Below are positions 1 to 9,380 of a stretch of 64,000 nucleotides of DNA, piece by piece. Below the pieces are notes generated by a model that saw only the letters and a list, made by a program, of their open reading frames with translations, had not been told where the DNA came from and did no database searches. Both the position numbers and the translations under genes were made by a program. How positions within the stretch are numbered: position 1 is the first letter of the stretch; each line of letters opens with the position of its first letter. The DNA lies in contig NZ_UHIL01000001.1 of NCBI RefSeq assembly GCF_900460535.1, forward strand, positions 186,001 through 250,000. Reading direction: 5' to 3'. Source of the DNA: Vibrio parahaemolyticus. GTDB lineage: Bacteria > Pseudomonadota > Gammaproteobacteria > Enterobacterales > Vibrionaceae.

Positions 1-2
1 CG

Positions 3-545
3 CAATTCAAAGAAGGTGAACATTACAAAGTATTGGATCTTGAGGTATCAAAGAAGCCTTTAGTGACTGAGTTCTTCTCATTCTACTGCCCACACTGTAA
101 TACCTTTGAACCAGTTATCCAGCAGCTTAAAAAGCAGCTACCTGAAGGCACCAAACTGCAAAAGAACCACGTGTCTTTCATGGGTGGCAACATGGGTCCT
201 TCAATGAGCAAAGCATTCGCCACGATGGTCGCAATGAAGGTTGAAGATCAAATGGTGCCTGTGATGTTTAACCGCATCCACAACATGCGCAAACCACCTC
301 GTGACGACGCTGAACTTCGCCAAATCTTCCTAGATGAAGGCATAGACGCGAAGAAATTTGATGCGGCTTACAACGGCTTCGCGGTTGATTCAATGGTTCG
401 TCGTATGGACAAGCAGTTCGAAAACAGCGGTTTGACAGGCGTTCCTGCGGTTATCGTAAATAACAAATACCTAGTTCAAGCACAAAGCATTAAATCAATG
501 GATGAGTACTTTGCACTGGTGAACTACTTGCTAACGCTAAAATAA
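3..545 (+). CDS. dsbA: DsbA thiol:disulfide interchange protein (5' part missing)
   Basis: Periplasmic thioredoxin-fold oxidase that introduces disulfide bonds into secreted proteins and is itself reoxidised by DsbB. The gene enters from the left edge of the window; the open frame runs from base 3 without a start, so about 180 C-terminal residues are visible and the signal peptide is outside. The active site CPHC lies at bases 87-98, and the GVPAV segment near base 440 carries the expected cis-proline loop facing it. The stop is TAA, followed within about 20 bases by a strong terminator. The neighbouring yihG-like gene converges from the other strand, as expected for the dsbA locus of gammaproteobacteria. 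In Vibrio cholerae the orthologue is called TcpG. The identity is very secure. Confidence 0.96.
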   Translation, partial: QFKEGEHYKVLDLEVSKKPLVTEFFSFYCPHCNTFEPVIQQLKKQLPEGTKLQKNHVSFMGGNMGPSMSKAFATMVAMKVEDQMVPVMFNRIHNMRKPPRDDAELRQIFLDEGIDAKKFDAAYNGFAVDSMVRRMDKQFENSGLTGVPAVIVNNKYLVQAQSIKSMDEYFALVNYLLTLK

Positions 546-564
546 GCGCAACGCACAGAAAACA

Positions 565-590
565 GGGGAGCACATGGCTCCCCTTTTTAT
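565..590 (+). terminator. Rho-independent terminator of dsbA
   Basis: A perfect 7-bp stem, ggggagc (565-571) with gctcccc (577-583), has a 5-base loop and is followed by TTTTTATTT. The stop codon of the converging acyltransferase gene overlaps the T-tract. Confidence 0.9.
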
Positions 591-1465
591 TTGTGAATCT
601 CTTGTAGCAGTTGGTCTTTCTCTTGCCACACATCCCCTAACCATTGCTGGAATTGGCGCTTGTACGGCTTGTCGTTGAAGTAATCCCCTAACACCTGCTC
701 ATCAACTGGCAACACTTTCACATGGACCACGATCTTAGTCATGCGCCCCATCAGCATGTCTTTAAAAGGTTTGTCCGTATTCTCTGGATACGCGAGGGTC
801 ACATCAATGATGTTCTCAAACTGCTCGCCCATTGCCGCCAATGTGTAAGCAATACCGCCTGATTTGGGTTGCAACAGGTATTGGTAGCCCGCTTTGCTTT
901 TACGCTGCTTCTCTTCAGTAAAGCGTGTACCTTCCACGTAGTTCACAACCGTGGTTGGAGTATGCTTGAACTTGGCACACGAACGACGTGTGGTTGCCAA
1001 ATCTTGGCCACGTTTGTGAGGGTTACGAATTAAATACTCACGAGAGTAACGACGCATGAAAGGCATGTCTAACGCCCAACATGCCATACCAATAAACGGC
1101 ACATACAGCAGTTGTTGTTTGAGGAAAAACTTCGGCATTGGAATGCGATCTTTAAATACGCAGCACAGCACAACAATATCCGTCCAACTGAGGTGATTGC
1201 TGATCAGCAAATACCAACCATCTTTTTTCAGATTCTCGATGCCTTGAACGTCCCACTCCACACGGTTAGACAAGGCAAGAATCCCCGCATTGACGGTCGC
1301 CCAAATCCACATCACTTTGTTGGCTGCTTCCGTCCCTTTAGCTTTTAACTGCGCGGTCGGAAGTAGGATCTTAAAAATAGCGATAACACAAATTACGAGT
1401 GAACAAATCGCAGAATTGAGGATCACAAAAGAAGCGTTAAAAAAAAATAACAAATATGCCAACAT
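587..1465 (-). CDS. yihG: YihG-like 1-acyl-glycerol-phosphate acyltransferase family protein
   Basis: PlsC-type acyltransferase of the inner membrane, probably acting on phospholipid precursors; the exact substrate is not fixed by sequence. About 292 residues. Residues 1-35 form one or two hydrophobic segments. The catalytic HX4D box is seen as NHLSWTD at about residues 90-96, and the substrate-binding EGTR motif at about 177. The first in-frame ATG (1463-1465) is chosen; a TTG nine bases further upstream is possible, and neither has a good ribosome binding site. The gene converges on dsbA, matching the yihG-dsbA neighbourhood in enterobacteria. The family is secure; the symbol rests on context and length. 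Confidence 0.82.
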   Translation of the reverse strand: MLAYLLFFFNASFVILNSAICSLVICVIAIFKILLPTAQLKAKGTEAANKVMWIWATVNAGILALSNRVEWDVQGIENLKKDGWYLLISNHLSWTDIVVLCCVFKDRIPMPKFFLKQQLLYVPFIGMACWALDMPFMRRYSREYLIRNPHKRGQDLATTRRSCAKFKHTPTTVVNYVEGTRFTEEKQRKSKAGYQYLLQPKSGGIAYTLAAMGEQFENIIDVTLAYPENTDKPFKDMLMGRMTKIVVHVKVLPVDEQVLGDYFNDKPYKRQFQQWLGDVWQEKDQLLQEIHK

Positions 1466-1626
1466 GATAACCAAACAACAGTGATAAGGTGTGAGTAATA
1501 AAACAGCGTGTAATTATACTGCTCCGTTGCCACATTGGAACATTTGTGAGAATGGTCAGATTTGTTTTATGTAAACCAGACTCATATCAAAATCACAATA
1601 TTCATTCGACAACAAGGAGATAACGA

Positions 1627-2583
1627 ATGAAACCAAGGCTAACCCTTTTGCCTTTGGCCTTTGTCGTCAGTGCTGCTCAGGCTCAACTCGCTGAAACTGC
1701 AGGGTTCAGCGGCGAAATCTCAATCAATGCTGGTGTGATTTCATCGGAGTCGAACTTTAATACCGACAACAGCAAAACCATCGACTCGTTAAACCAAAGC
1801 GCTGAAAGCGACACAACCGTCATCGCAGCGCCGCTCGGAAGTATCGCCTACACGTTTGGTCACCAACTCAACCACCAAGTGTATGCTGGTACAACGCGTT
1901 CCGATGTGGCAGTCGGTACGCTGGCTTTTCAATTAGGCTATCAGTACGAACTGCCGTCAGGCACAGTATTGGATGTCTCTTACCTTCCGACCGTCCTCAA
2001 AGGCGAAACGTGGCGTAATCCTTATCGAGTAGGTACGGCTCGTAAAACAACGGATGAAGGTGGTAACGCCTATCGATTTCAAATCAAAGGTTTGGTCGAT
2101 AGAAACTTCACCCTCGATTTAGCCTATGCCGATAAAGATGTCGAACAAGATGAAGTCACCGACCGTTCACTCGCGCGTGATGCCAATATTTATTACGTAA
2201 AAGGCGAATATCGTATTTCACTAGACCAAACATCGCTACTGCAACCCGCGTTCACCTACATCAACCAAGATGCGGATGGAAAAGCAGAATCGTATGACTC
2301 TTATGCCTTTGACGTAAGTTGGTTTAAGTTCATCAACCGTCATCGTTTAGCCTTAACCGCAGGCTATGCACTCAAAGATTATCAATCGGCGAGCCAAACT
2401 TTTGCGAAAACGCGCAGTGATGACACCTTGAGCTTGTTTGCCGCTTACGAATACCAAAACGTGTTTGATTGGCAAAACTGGTCGTTCATTTCCTTCGCGG
2501 GTTATAGCCAAACCGATTCAAACATCACCTTTTATGACGAAAATGAATACCTTTTGTCGTTAGGCTTTAACTACAGCTTCTAA
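1627..2583 (+). CDS. Outer-membrane beta-barrel protein, probably DUF2860 family
   Basis: The 318-residue product starts with a signal peptide (MKPRLTLLPLAFVVSAAQA, cleavage after AQA at about residue 19). The rest alternates polar and aromatic residues in short strands (for example YQYELPSG, YVKGEYRIS, YEYQNVFDW) and ends in phenylalanine (LGFNYSF), the usual C-terminal signal of a BAM-assembled barrel. The start AETAGFSGEIS and the length resemble the Vibrio DUF2860 proteins, whose function is unknown to me. An excellent ribosome site AAGGAG lies 8 bases before the ATG. The gene stands alone between a divergent acyltransferase gene and a converging comM. The outer-membrane location is well supported; the family name is from memory and less certain. 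Confidence 0.75.
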   Translation: MKPRLTLLPLAFVVSAAQAQLAETAGFSGEISINAGVISSESNFNTDNSKTIDSLNQSAESDTTVIAAPLGSIAYTFGHQLNHQVYAGTTRSDVAVGTLAFQLGYQYELPSGTVLDVSYLPTVLKGETWRNPYRVGTARKTTDEGGNAYRFQIKGLVDRNFTLDLAYADKDVEQDEVTDRSLARDANIYYVKGEYRISLDQTSLLQPAFTYINQDADGKAESYDSYAFDVSWFKFINRHRLALTAGYALKDYQSASQTFAKTRSDDTLSLFAAYEYQNVFDWQNWSFISFAGYSQTDSNITFYDENEYLLSLGFNYSF

Positions 2584-2591
2584 CATGGTTC

Positions 2592-2621
2592 TCGCGGCGA
2601 ACATGTAAATACTCGCCGCGA
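2592..2621. terminator. Inverted repeat between converging genes
   Basis: A perfect 9-bp inverted repeat, tcgcggcga (2592-2600) with tcgccgcga (2613-2621), has a 12-base loop and lies between the converging outer-membrane protein gene and comM. It is placed to act as a two-way terminator, but neither side has a real T-tract, so its efficiency is uncertain. Confidence 0.5.
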
Positions 2622-2639
2622 ACTCCTCTCAAATGACCA

Positions 2640-4163
2640 CTATACGGCTTGAGCCGTGAGTTGTTTCAGCAATCGGTCCATCGCGCGATACCCGAGCGCT
2701 TCCGCCAAATGAGAACGTTCAATCTGCTCAGCTCCTTCTAAATCCGCTATCGTGCGAGCCACTTTAATGATGCGATGATAGGCACGAATCGATAACTCCA
2801 GCCGATGTAGTGCAGTTTCGAGAAATTCCGCATCGCTTTTTTGCAACGGGCAAAATGCCTCAATTTCACGGCTGCCGAGTAGTGCGTTTACTTTGCCGTT
2901 TCGATTGAGCATGCTCTCGCGAGCAAGACTGACGCGCTTTTTGACGAGTTCCGTGGGCTCACCTCGATCACCACCTTCCGCCAACGTGCCTTTTGGTAAG
3001 GATGGAATTTCTAACGACATATCAAAACGGTCGAGAAGCGGTCCCGATAAACGGCCTAAGTAACGCAAAATAGCTTGAGGGTTAGTGCGAGCTTGATTCC
3101 CTTCGTAATAGCCAGTTGGGCTTGGATTCAACGCGCCCACCAGCTGAAAACGAGCAGGAAAACGCGTTTTTCCTTGTGCGCGCGAAATGATGATCTCACC
3201 CGACTCCAGTGGTTCTCGTAACGAGTCCAACACTTTACGGTCAAACTCCGGCATTTCATCAAGGAACAATAACCCATTGTGAGCCAAAGAAATCTCACCC
3301 GGTCTTGGCACCGAGCCACCACCAACTAATGCCGCCATCGAACTGGAATGGTGCGGCGCACGAAACGGACGCGACTTCCAGTTGTGCTCATTAATCTCAC
3401 TTTGCGTCAGTGATGCGACTGAAGCCGTTTCCATCGCTTCTTCGTCGCTCATCTCCGGCAGTAAGTCGCATAAACGCGACGCCAGCATGGTTTTTCCTGT
3501 ACCAGGAGGACCAAGGAAAAGTAGGTTGTGGTTTCCAGCCGCCGCAATTTCTAGAGCACGCTTTCCTTGTTGCTGGCCAATGATGTCTTGTAGATCTCGA
3601 CCATGTTTTTCAACCGTTTTTCGCTTCGGAGTTTGATAAAGATTGAGACGATGCTGACCACATAACTCCGCACACACCTCAAGTAAGGATTGCGCTGACT
3701 TATGTTGCTCTTTGCCCACCAACGCTGCTTGATCGCCATTGACATGAGGCACCACCAAATGACGTCCTACTTTGCTTGCAGACAACGCGGCAGGAAGCAC
3801 ACCTTTGACAGGTCTTAATCCTCCAGACAGGGCTAATTCGCCAACAAATTCGTAGTTTTTGAGCCTATCTGTCGCGATTTGCTCTGAAGCCGCCAAAATA
3901 CCCAATGCAATAGGCAAATCAAAACGACCACCTTCTTTAGGTAAATCCGCTGGGGCCAAATTGACCGTAATGCGCTTGGCTGGAAACTGGAAATTTGAAT
4001 TGATGATCGCACTGCGTACACGATCTTTGGATTCCTTTACCGTAGTCTCCGGCAACCCAACGAGAGTAAAGCCGGGCATGCCATTACTGATATGCACTTC
4101 CACACTAACTGACGGCGCTTGCACCCCGACACTTGCCCGACTATGAATGATTGCCAGCCCCAT
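2640..4163 (-). CDS. comM: ComM/YifB AAA+ ATPase, Mg-chelatase-like
   Basis: Hexameric AAA+ helicase that, in Vibrio and other transformable bacteria, drives branch migration when incoming single-stranded DNA recombines with the chromosome. The 507-residue product has the N-terminal ChlI-type domain (residues 1-170, LVGLPETTVKES), Walker A GPPGTGKT near residue 220, Walker B LLFLDEMPEF near 300, and the C-terminal Mg-chelatase domain with the YHRIIKVARTIADL segment near 465. A GGAG ribosome site precedes the ATG. It stands next to and divergent from the ilvGMEDA leader, as yifB does in E. coli. Its presence fits a naturally competent Vibrio. Identity secure; the role in transformation is inferred from the family. 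Confidence 0.94.
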   Translation of the reverse strand: MGLAIIHSRASVGVQAPSVSVEVHISNGMPGFTLVGLPETTVKESKDRVRSAIINSNFQFPAKRITVNLAPADLPKEGGRFDLPIALGILAASEQIATDRLKNYEFVGELALSGGLRPVKGVLPAALSASKVGRHLVVPHVNGDQAALVGKEQHKSAQSLLEVCAELCGQHRLNLYQTPKRKTVEKHGRDLQDIIGQQQGKRALEIAAAGNHNLLFLGPPGTGKTMLASRLCDLLPEMSDEEAMETASVASLTQSEINEHNWKSRPFRAPHHSSSMAALVGGGSVPRPGEISLAHNGLLFLDEMPEFDRKVLDSLREPLESGEIIISRAQGKTRFPARFQLVGALNPSPTGYYEGNQARTNPQAILRYLGRLSGPLLDRFDMSLEIPSLPKGTLAEGGDRGEPTELVKKRVSLARESMLNRNGKVNALLGSREIEAFCPLQKSDAEFLETALHRLELSIRAYHRIIKVARTIADLEGAEQIERSHLAEALGYRAMDRLLKQLTAQAV

Positions 4164-4368
4164 AAACTCCCCAATCTATTGAACACTATATAAACAAATG
4201 TTTTATCTATGTGGTTATGTTATATACCGCGTCCAAATTGAGAGTTAATGTGAAAAAAGAATGACTTTTTGCTTGTCATGCAGCGGATTTGTGTGATACC
4301 ACTAATGACGCAAACATTTTCGTAGAACATTACACAATACTATTTAACGAAAAAAGAACGACAGACAG

Positions 4369-4458
4369 ATGAACCTATTCGCTCATATCAACACACTGCT
4401 AGCCCTGATTATCGTGGTCATTATTGGCACCGCGCGGGGGCTTGTGGGCGAAAGGTAA
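4369..4458 (+). CDS. ilvL: ilv operon leader peptide
   Basis: A 29-codon reading frame from ATG 4369 to TAA 4456-4458 encodes a peptide in which 13 of 29 residues are Leu, Ile or Val, with the uninterrupted block LLALIIVVII at residues 10-19. This is what is expected of a leader whose translation senses charged branched-chain tRNAs. It lies just before the attenuator and about 170 bases before ilvG. Its sequence differs from the E. coli ilvL peptide but the design is the same. A possible promoter upstream (TTGCTT 4269-4274, TGATAC 4294-4299, 19-base spacing) is weak and I do not rely on it. Confidence 0.88.
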   Translation: MNLFAHINTLLALIIVVIIGTARGLVGER

Positions 4459-4506
4459 CCACAAATTACAAAAAACCCCCGCGCTGAAAAGTCCGGGGGG
4501 TTTTTT
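4432..4506 (+). promoter_or_regulatory. ilvGMEDA attenuator (antiterminator and terminator)
   Basis: Two mutually exclusive hairpins are visible. Antiterminator: gcgcggggg (4432-4440, inside the last codons of ilvL) is perfectly complementary to cccccgcgc (4476-4484). Terminator: aaaaaaccccc (4470-4480) pairs with ggggggtttttt (4495-4506), with a T-run at its end. Both use the C-run 4476-4480. When the ribosome stalls at the Leu/Ile/Val codons the first pairing should form and transcription continue into ilvG. When it runs through to the TAA at 4458 it covers the left arm, and the terminator forms. This is classical translational attenuation. Confidence 0.92.
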
Positions 4507-4627
4507 ACAACTACAAGTTGTCATCTGTCTAACCCTCGGACAGTTTAACGGGAAGAATGGGAGCGCACATGAAGTGCAACACACATGGCAATCGCTACGA
4601 GCCACAACGTAGCAAAGGAGGTTTACG

Positions 4628-6276
4628 ATGACTGGTGCACAACTTGTCGTAGCCGCTTTAAGACAGCAAGGCATCAAGACGGTGTTTGGTTATCCCGGTG
4701 GAGCCATCATGCCAATCTATGATGCCTTGTATGACGGAGGTGTCGAGCACATCTTATGCCGTCATGAACAAGGGGCCGCCATGGCCGCCATCGGGATGGC
4801 TCGATCCACTCAAGATGTTGCCGTGTGCATGGCAACTTCCGGCCCTGGGGCCACCAACCTTGTTACCGGCCTAGCCGATGCTTTCCTTGATTCCGTTCCT
4901 TTGGTAGCCATCACAGGTCAGGTTGCCAGCTCTCATATCGGTACCGATGCGTTCCAAGAAATGGATGTTATTGGTATGTCTCTCGCCTCTGTACTAAGCA
5001 TAGTTATCTCGTTACTGACATTGAAGATCTTGCCCCTACGCTAGCCGAAGCGTTTGAAGTGGCCAAAACAGGTCGTCCGGGCCCGGTCATTGTCGATATT
5101 GCGAAAGATGTTCAGCTTGCTCAAGCCCCAACAGAATTACTGCCACCTTACGTTGCACCTGAAATCGAAGACGTCAGCGCTGAAGACATCAAACGCGCGC
5201 AAGACGTACTGGCGGCATCCACTCGCCCGGTATTGTATGTCGGCGGCGGTGTGCAGCTAGCGAAAGCAACAGACGCAGTGAGAGAGTTCTTACGTCTGAA
5301 CCCGATGCCAGCGGTAAGCACTCTGAAAGGCTTAGGTACGATTGAACGCCATGACCCTCACTACTTAGGCATGTTGGGTATGCACGGCACCAAAGCGGCC
5401 AACCTTGTGGTTCAAGAAGCGGATCTATTGATTGTCGTAGGTGCGCGTTTTGATGACCGTGTGACGGGCAAACTCGATACCTTTGCGCCACACGCCAAAG
5501 TCATTCATATCGACATCGATGCGGCAGAAATCCATAAGCTTCGCCACGCAAACGCACCACTGCGAGGCGACATCAATACCATTCTTCCTCAATTGGAGCT
5601 GACTCAAGATATCTCATCGTGGGTTCACCATAGTGAAAGTCTGCGTAGCGGCTTTAAGTGGCGTTACGACCACCCTGGCGATCTTATCTACGCGCCGCTG
5701 CTGCTTAAGCAGTTATCTGACATGATGCCAGACAGCGCCATCGTCTCGACTGACGTAGGCCAGCACCAAATGTGGGCAGCTCAGCACATTCAGCCACGCG
5801 ATCCGCAAAACTTCATTACTTCCGCAGGCTTAGGCACCATGGGTTTTGGTTTGCCAGCAGCAATGGGCGCATCAGTCGCGCGTCCGGATGATCAGTCTAT
5901 CCTTATTACAGGTGACGGTTCATTCATGATGAACGTGCAGGAGCTAGGCACGCTAAAACGTCGCCAAATTCCTGTGAAGATTGTTCTCCTAAACAACCAA
6001 CGTCTTGGCATGGTTCGCCAATGGCAATCACTGTTTTTCGACGGTCGCCACAGTGAAACCATTCTTGATGACAACCCAGATTTCGTGATGTTGGCAAAAG
6101 CCTTCGACATTCCGGGCAAAACCATCACCAAGAAAGAAGAAGTCGAACCAGCACTTAAAGAGATGCTAGCGAGCGAAACTGCTTACATGCTTCACGTTTT
6201 AATTGATGAAGAAGAAAACGTGTGGCCACTTGTACCACCTGGTGCATCAAACAGTGATATGTTGGAAAACACGTAG
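4628..6276 (+). pseudogene. ilvG: Acetohydroxyacid synthase II large subunit, frameshifted
   Basis: Catalytic subunit of acetohydroxyacid synthase II (ThDP, FAD, Mg), the first common step of valine, leucine and isoleucine synthesis. The start is strong (AAAGGAGG before ATG 4628). The first 120 codons are normal, with the catalytic glutamate at residue 47 (CRHEQGA). The frame then reads through to TAG 5042-5044, giving only 138 residues. From 4990 the correct frame continues ([10 protein letters not shown]) to 6276 and includes the ThDP motif GDGSFMMNVQ. Removing two bases at 4988-4989 (or an equivalent pair within tct) restores LACTKHS and a 548-residue protein, the normal length. An internal GTG at 5059 could start the distal part but would lack the active site. 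It may be a true mutation or a sequencing error. Confidence 0.9.
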
Positions 6277-6286
6277 GAGACATCAC

Positions 6287-6571
6287 ATGGACAGATATTT
6301 ACTCGACATCAAAGCCGACGACAAACCGGTACTGTTAGAGCGCGTTCTACGTGTGATTCGTCACCGAGGCTTTGTGATCAAACAGGTGGCCGCTACTCAA
6401 AACCACGAAAGTAAAGTAGCCAGCGTCGAGATCATCGTCGACAGCGATCGACCAATCTCGTTTTTGATCAATCAAATTGAGAAGTTGTGGGACGTTCGTA
6501 AAGTTGAGGTGCTGAAAATCCGCAACGATGAACTGCCAAATCACAACTTACAACAACACGTAAGTGCATAA
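6287..6571 (+). CDS. ilvM: Acetohydroxyacid synthase II small (regulatory) subunit
   Basis: A 94-residue ACT-domain subunit that activates IlvG. The domain fills almost the whole protein: MDRYLLDIKADDKPVLLERV opens with the first strand and helix, followed by RHRGFVIKQVAAT and the last strand VASVEIIVD. The start at 6287 is chosen because it is 10 bases after the ilvG stop, has TAGGAGA just before it and gives the family length; the longer open frame beginning at 6203 lies inside ilvG. Since it is normally translated with ilvG in one operon, the ilvG frameshift probably leaves it without its catalytic partner, and polarity may lower its expression. Confidence 0.93.
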   Translation: MDRYLLDIKADDKPVLLERVLRVIRHRGFVIKQVAATQNHESKVASVEIIVDSDRPISFLINQIEKLWDVRKVEVLKIRNDELPNHNLQQHVSA

Positions 6572-6583
6572 GGAAGGCAACAA

Positions 6584-7522
6584 ATGGCAACGAAAACTGC
6601 AGATTTCATTTGGTTTAATGGTGAGATGGTTCCATGGGCAGAGGCGAACGTGCACGTTCTCACTCACGCCATGCATTACGGCACCTCGGTATTTGAAGGG
6701 GTACGCTGCTACAACACACCAAAAGGCCCAATTGTCTTCCGTCACCGTGAGCATGCACAGCGTTTAAAAGATTCCGCCAAAATTTACCGCTTCCCTATTC
6801 CATACTCTGTTGAAGAAATCATGGAAGCAACGCGTGAAACTCTGCGTCAAAACAAACTCGACAGCGCTTACATTCGTCCATTGGGATTTGTGGGCAATGT
6901 CGGTTTAGGTGTGTGTCCTCCAGTAGGCACCGAAATGGAGCTGATCATCGCAGCGTTCCCATGGGGCTCGTACCTTGGTGAAGAAGCACTAGAAAAAGGC
7001 GTGGATGCGATGATTTCAAGCTGGAATCGCGCGGCACCTAACACCATCCCTACCGCTGCAAAAGCGGGTGGTAACTACCTTTCTTCACTACTCGTTGGTG
7101 GTGAAGCACGTCGTCATGGTTACGACGAAGGTATCGCACTGAGTGTTGACGGTTACTTGTCAGAAGGCGCGGGCGAGAACATCTTTGTCATCAAAGATCG
7201 CGTGATCACCACACCACCAGCAACCAGCGCTATCCTACCGGGCATCACTCGTGACTCGATCATGACCATTGCTCGCGATAAAGGTTACGAAGTCCGTGAA
7301 GCTAACATTGCTCGCGAAGCGCTATACCTTGCGGATGAAGTATTCATGACCGGTACCGCAGCAGAAGTTGTGCCTGTGGCAACCATCGACAAAATTGAAG
7401 TGGGCAGCGGTAAACGCGGTCCTATTACCAAAGAATTGCAAGAAGCCTACTTTGGCCTATTTAACGGCATCACGGAAGATAAGTGGGGCTGGTTAGACTA
7501 TGTGTACCCAGAGCAGCAGTAA
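6584..7522 (+). CDS. ilvE: Branched-chain amino acid aminotransferase
   Basis: Class IV PLP aminotransferase doing the last step of valine, leucine and isoleucine synthesis with glutamate as amino donor. The 312-residue length matches the family. Visible features are FIWFNGEMVPW at the N-terminus, HYGTSVFEGVRCY near residue 30, the PLP lysine in TAAKAGGNY near 160 and the cofactor-binding SEGAGENIF near 195. It begins 12 bases after ilvM with AAGGCAAC upstream and is followed after 14 bases by ilvD. Nothing suggests damage, so transamination and alanine-valine interchange should be intact whatever the state of ilvG. Confidence 0.97.
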   Translation: MATKTADFIWFNGEMVPWAEANVHVLTHAMHYGTSVFEGVRCYNTPKGPIVFRHREHAQRLKDSAKIYRFPIPYSVEEIMEATRETLRQNKLDSAYIRPLGFVGNVGLGVCPPVGTEMELIIAAFPWGSYLGEEALEKGVDAMISSWNRAAPNTIPTAAKAGGNYLSSLLVGGEARRHGYDEGIALSVDGYLSEGAGENIFVIKDRVITTPPATSAILPGITRDSIMTIARDKGYEVREANIAREALYLADEVFMTGTAAEVVPVATIDKIEVGSGKRGPITKELQEAYFGLFNGITEDKWGWLDYVYPEQQ

Positions 7523-7536
7523 GAAGGATTTAAGAA

Positions 7537-9378
7537 ATGCCAAAATATAGATCAGCAACCACCACACATGGTCGTAACATGGCGGGAGCTCGTGCGCTCT
7601 GGCGTGCAACCGGTGTAAAAGACGAAGATTTCGGTAAGCCAATCATCGCCGTGGTGAACTCATTCACTCAGTTTGTACCAGGCCACGTACACCTTAAAGA
7701 TTTAGGCCAACTTGTTGCTCAAGAGATTGAAGCGGCAGGCGGCATCGCAAAAGAATTCAATACCATCGCCGTCGATGATGGCATCGCAATGGGTCATGGC
7801 GGCATGCTTTACTCGCTGCCATCACGTGAATTGATTGCCGACTCAGTAGAATACATGGTTAATGCGCACTGTGCAGATGCCATGGTGTGTATTTCTAACT
7901 GTGACAAAATCACTCCAGGGATGCTGATGGCGTCAATGCGTCTCAACATTCCAGTTATTTTCGTATCTGGCGGCCCAATGGAAGCGGGCAAAACCAAGCT
8001 TTCAGATCAGATCATCAAGCTAGACCTTGTCGATGCCATGATCCAAGGTGCCGATCCAAAAGTGTCTGACGAACAAAGCGAACAGATCGAACGCAGTGCA
8101 TGCCCAACGTGTGGATCGTGTTCAGGCATGTTCACCGCCAACTCTATGAACTGTCTAACAGAAGCTCTGGGGCTGTCTCAGCCAGGCAACGGCTCGCTGT
8201 TGGCAACGCATGCCGACCGTAAAGAGCTGTTTATCAATGCAGGTAAACGCATCGTTGAACTCACCAAACGCTACTACGAGCAAGATGACGAAACGGCTCT
8301 ACCACGCAATATCGCGACCAAAGCCGCATTTGAAAACGCGATGGCACTCGACATCGCAATGGGTGGCTCGACCAATACGGTGTTACACCTTTTAGCTGCA
8401 GCGCAAGAAGGTGAAGTCGATTTTGATATGACGGACATCGATCGCATGTCTCGCCAAGTACCACACCTTTGTAAAGTGGCTCCTTCAACGCAGAAATACC
8501 ACATGGAAGATGTACACCGTGCGGGTGGCGTTGTCGGTATCCTTGGTGAACTGAACCGTGCAGGTCTGCTGCACAATCAGTCTAAGACCGTACTAGGTCT
8601 GACTTGGGAAGAGCAGCTAGCCAAATACGACATCATGCTGACCGATTCAGAAGAAGTGAAATCATTCTACCGTGCAGGCCCTGCGGGTATCCGCACCACA
8701 CAAGCATTCTCGCAAGATTGTCGCTGGGATACCCTCGATAATGACCGTGCGGAAGGCTGTATCCGCACCAAAGAAAACGCCTTTAGCCAAGATGGCGGCC
8801 TTGCCGTTCTGAAAGGCAACATCGCGCTGGATGGTTGTATTGTGAAGACTGCTGGTGTGGACGAAAGCATCCTGAAATTTACTGGCCCTGCGGTAGTGTT
8901 TGAAAGCCAGGAAGATGCGGTAGACGGCATCCTTGGCGGCAAAGTGAAAGCGGGCGATGTAGTTGTGATTCGCTACGAAGGTCCAAAAGGTGGCCCGGGC
9001 ATGCAAGAAATGCTCTACCCAACCACTTATCTAAAATCGATGGGCTTAGGTAAAGAGTGTGCGTTATTAACTGACGGCCGCTTCTCTGGTGGTACCTCTG
9101 GTCTGTCTATCGGCCATGCTTCTCCAGAAGCGGCCAATGGCGGTGCGATCGGCTTGGTTCAAAACGGCGATTTGATTGCGATTGATATTCCAAATCGCAG
9201 CATCTCTCTTGAGATCTCTGAACAGGAACTTGCAGAGCGCCGCGTAAAACAAGACGAACTTGGTTGGAAACCAGCAAATCGTCAACGTGAAGTGTCTTTC
9301 GCCCTAAAAGCGTACGCCAGCATGGCAACCAGTGCTGACAAAGGTGCAGTACGAGATAAATCGAAGCTAGAGGGCTAG
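7537..9378 (+). CDS. ilvD: Dihydroxy-acid dehydratase
   Basis: Iron-sulfur enzyme converting 2,3-dihydroxy-3-methyl acids into the 2-keto acids of valine and isoleucine. The 613 residues match the bacterial length. Cluster ligands are seen in [10 protein letters not shown] near residue 120 and [18 protein letters not shown] near 190-210; [19 protein letters not shown] near 515-530 is the conserved substrate and Mg region. An AAGGAT site precedes the ATG. It lies 14 bases after ilvE and only 2 bases before ilvA, which implies translational coupling. The frame is complete. Confidence 0.97.
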   Translation: MPKYRSATTTHGRNMAGARALWRATGVKDEDFGKPIIAVVNSFTQFVPGHVHLKDLGQLVAQEIEAAGGIAKEFNTIAVDDGIAMGHGGMLYSLPSRELIADSVEYMVNAHCADAMVCISNCDKITPGMLMASMRLNIPVIFVSGGPMEAGKTKLSDQIIKLDLVDAMIQGADPKVSDEQSEQIERSACPTCGSCSGMFTANSMNCLTEALGLSQPGNGSLLATHADRKELFINAGKRIVELTKRYYEQDDETALPRNIATKAAFENAMALDIAMGGSTNTVLHLLAAAQEGEVDFDMTDIDRMSRQVPHLCKVAPSTQKYHMEDVHRAGGVVGILGELNRAGLLHNQSKTVLGLTWEEQLAKYDIMLTDSEEVKSFYRAGPAGIRTTQAFSQDCRWDTLDNDRAEGCIRTKENAFSQDGGLAVLKGNIALDGCIVKTAGVDESILKFTGPAVVFESQEDAVDGILGGKVKAGDVVVIRYEGPKGGPGMQEMLYPTTYLKSMGLGKECALLTDGRFSGGTSGLSIGHASPEAANGGAIGLVQNGDLIAIDIPNRSISLEISEQELAERRVKQDELGWKPANRQREVSFALKAYASMATSADKGAVRDKSKLEG

Positions 9379-9380
9379 CC

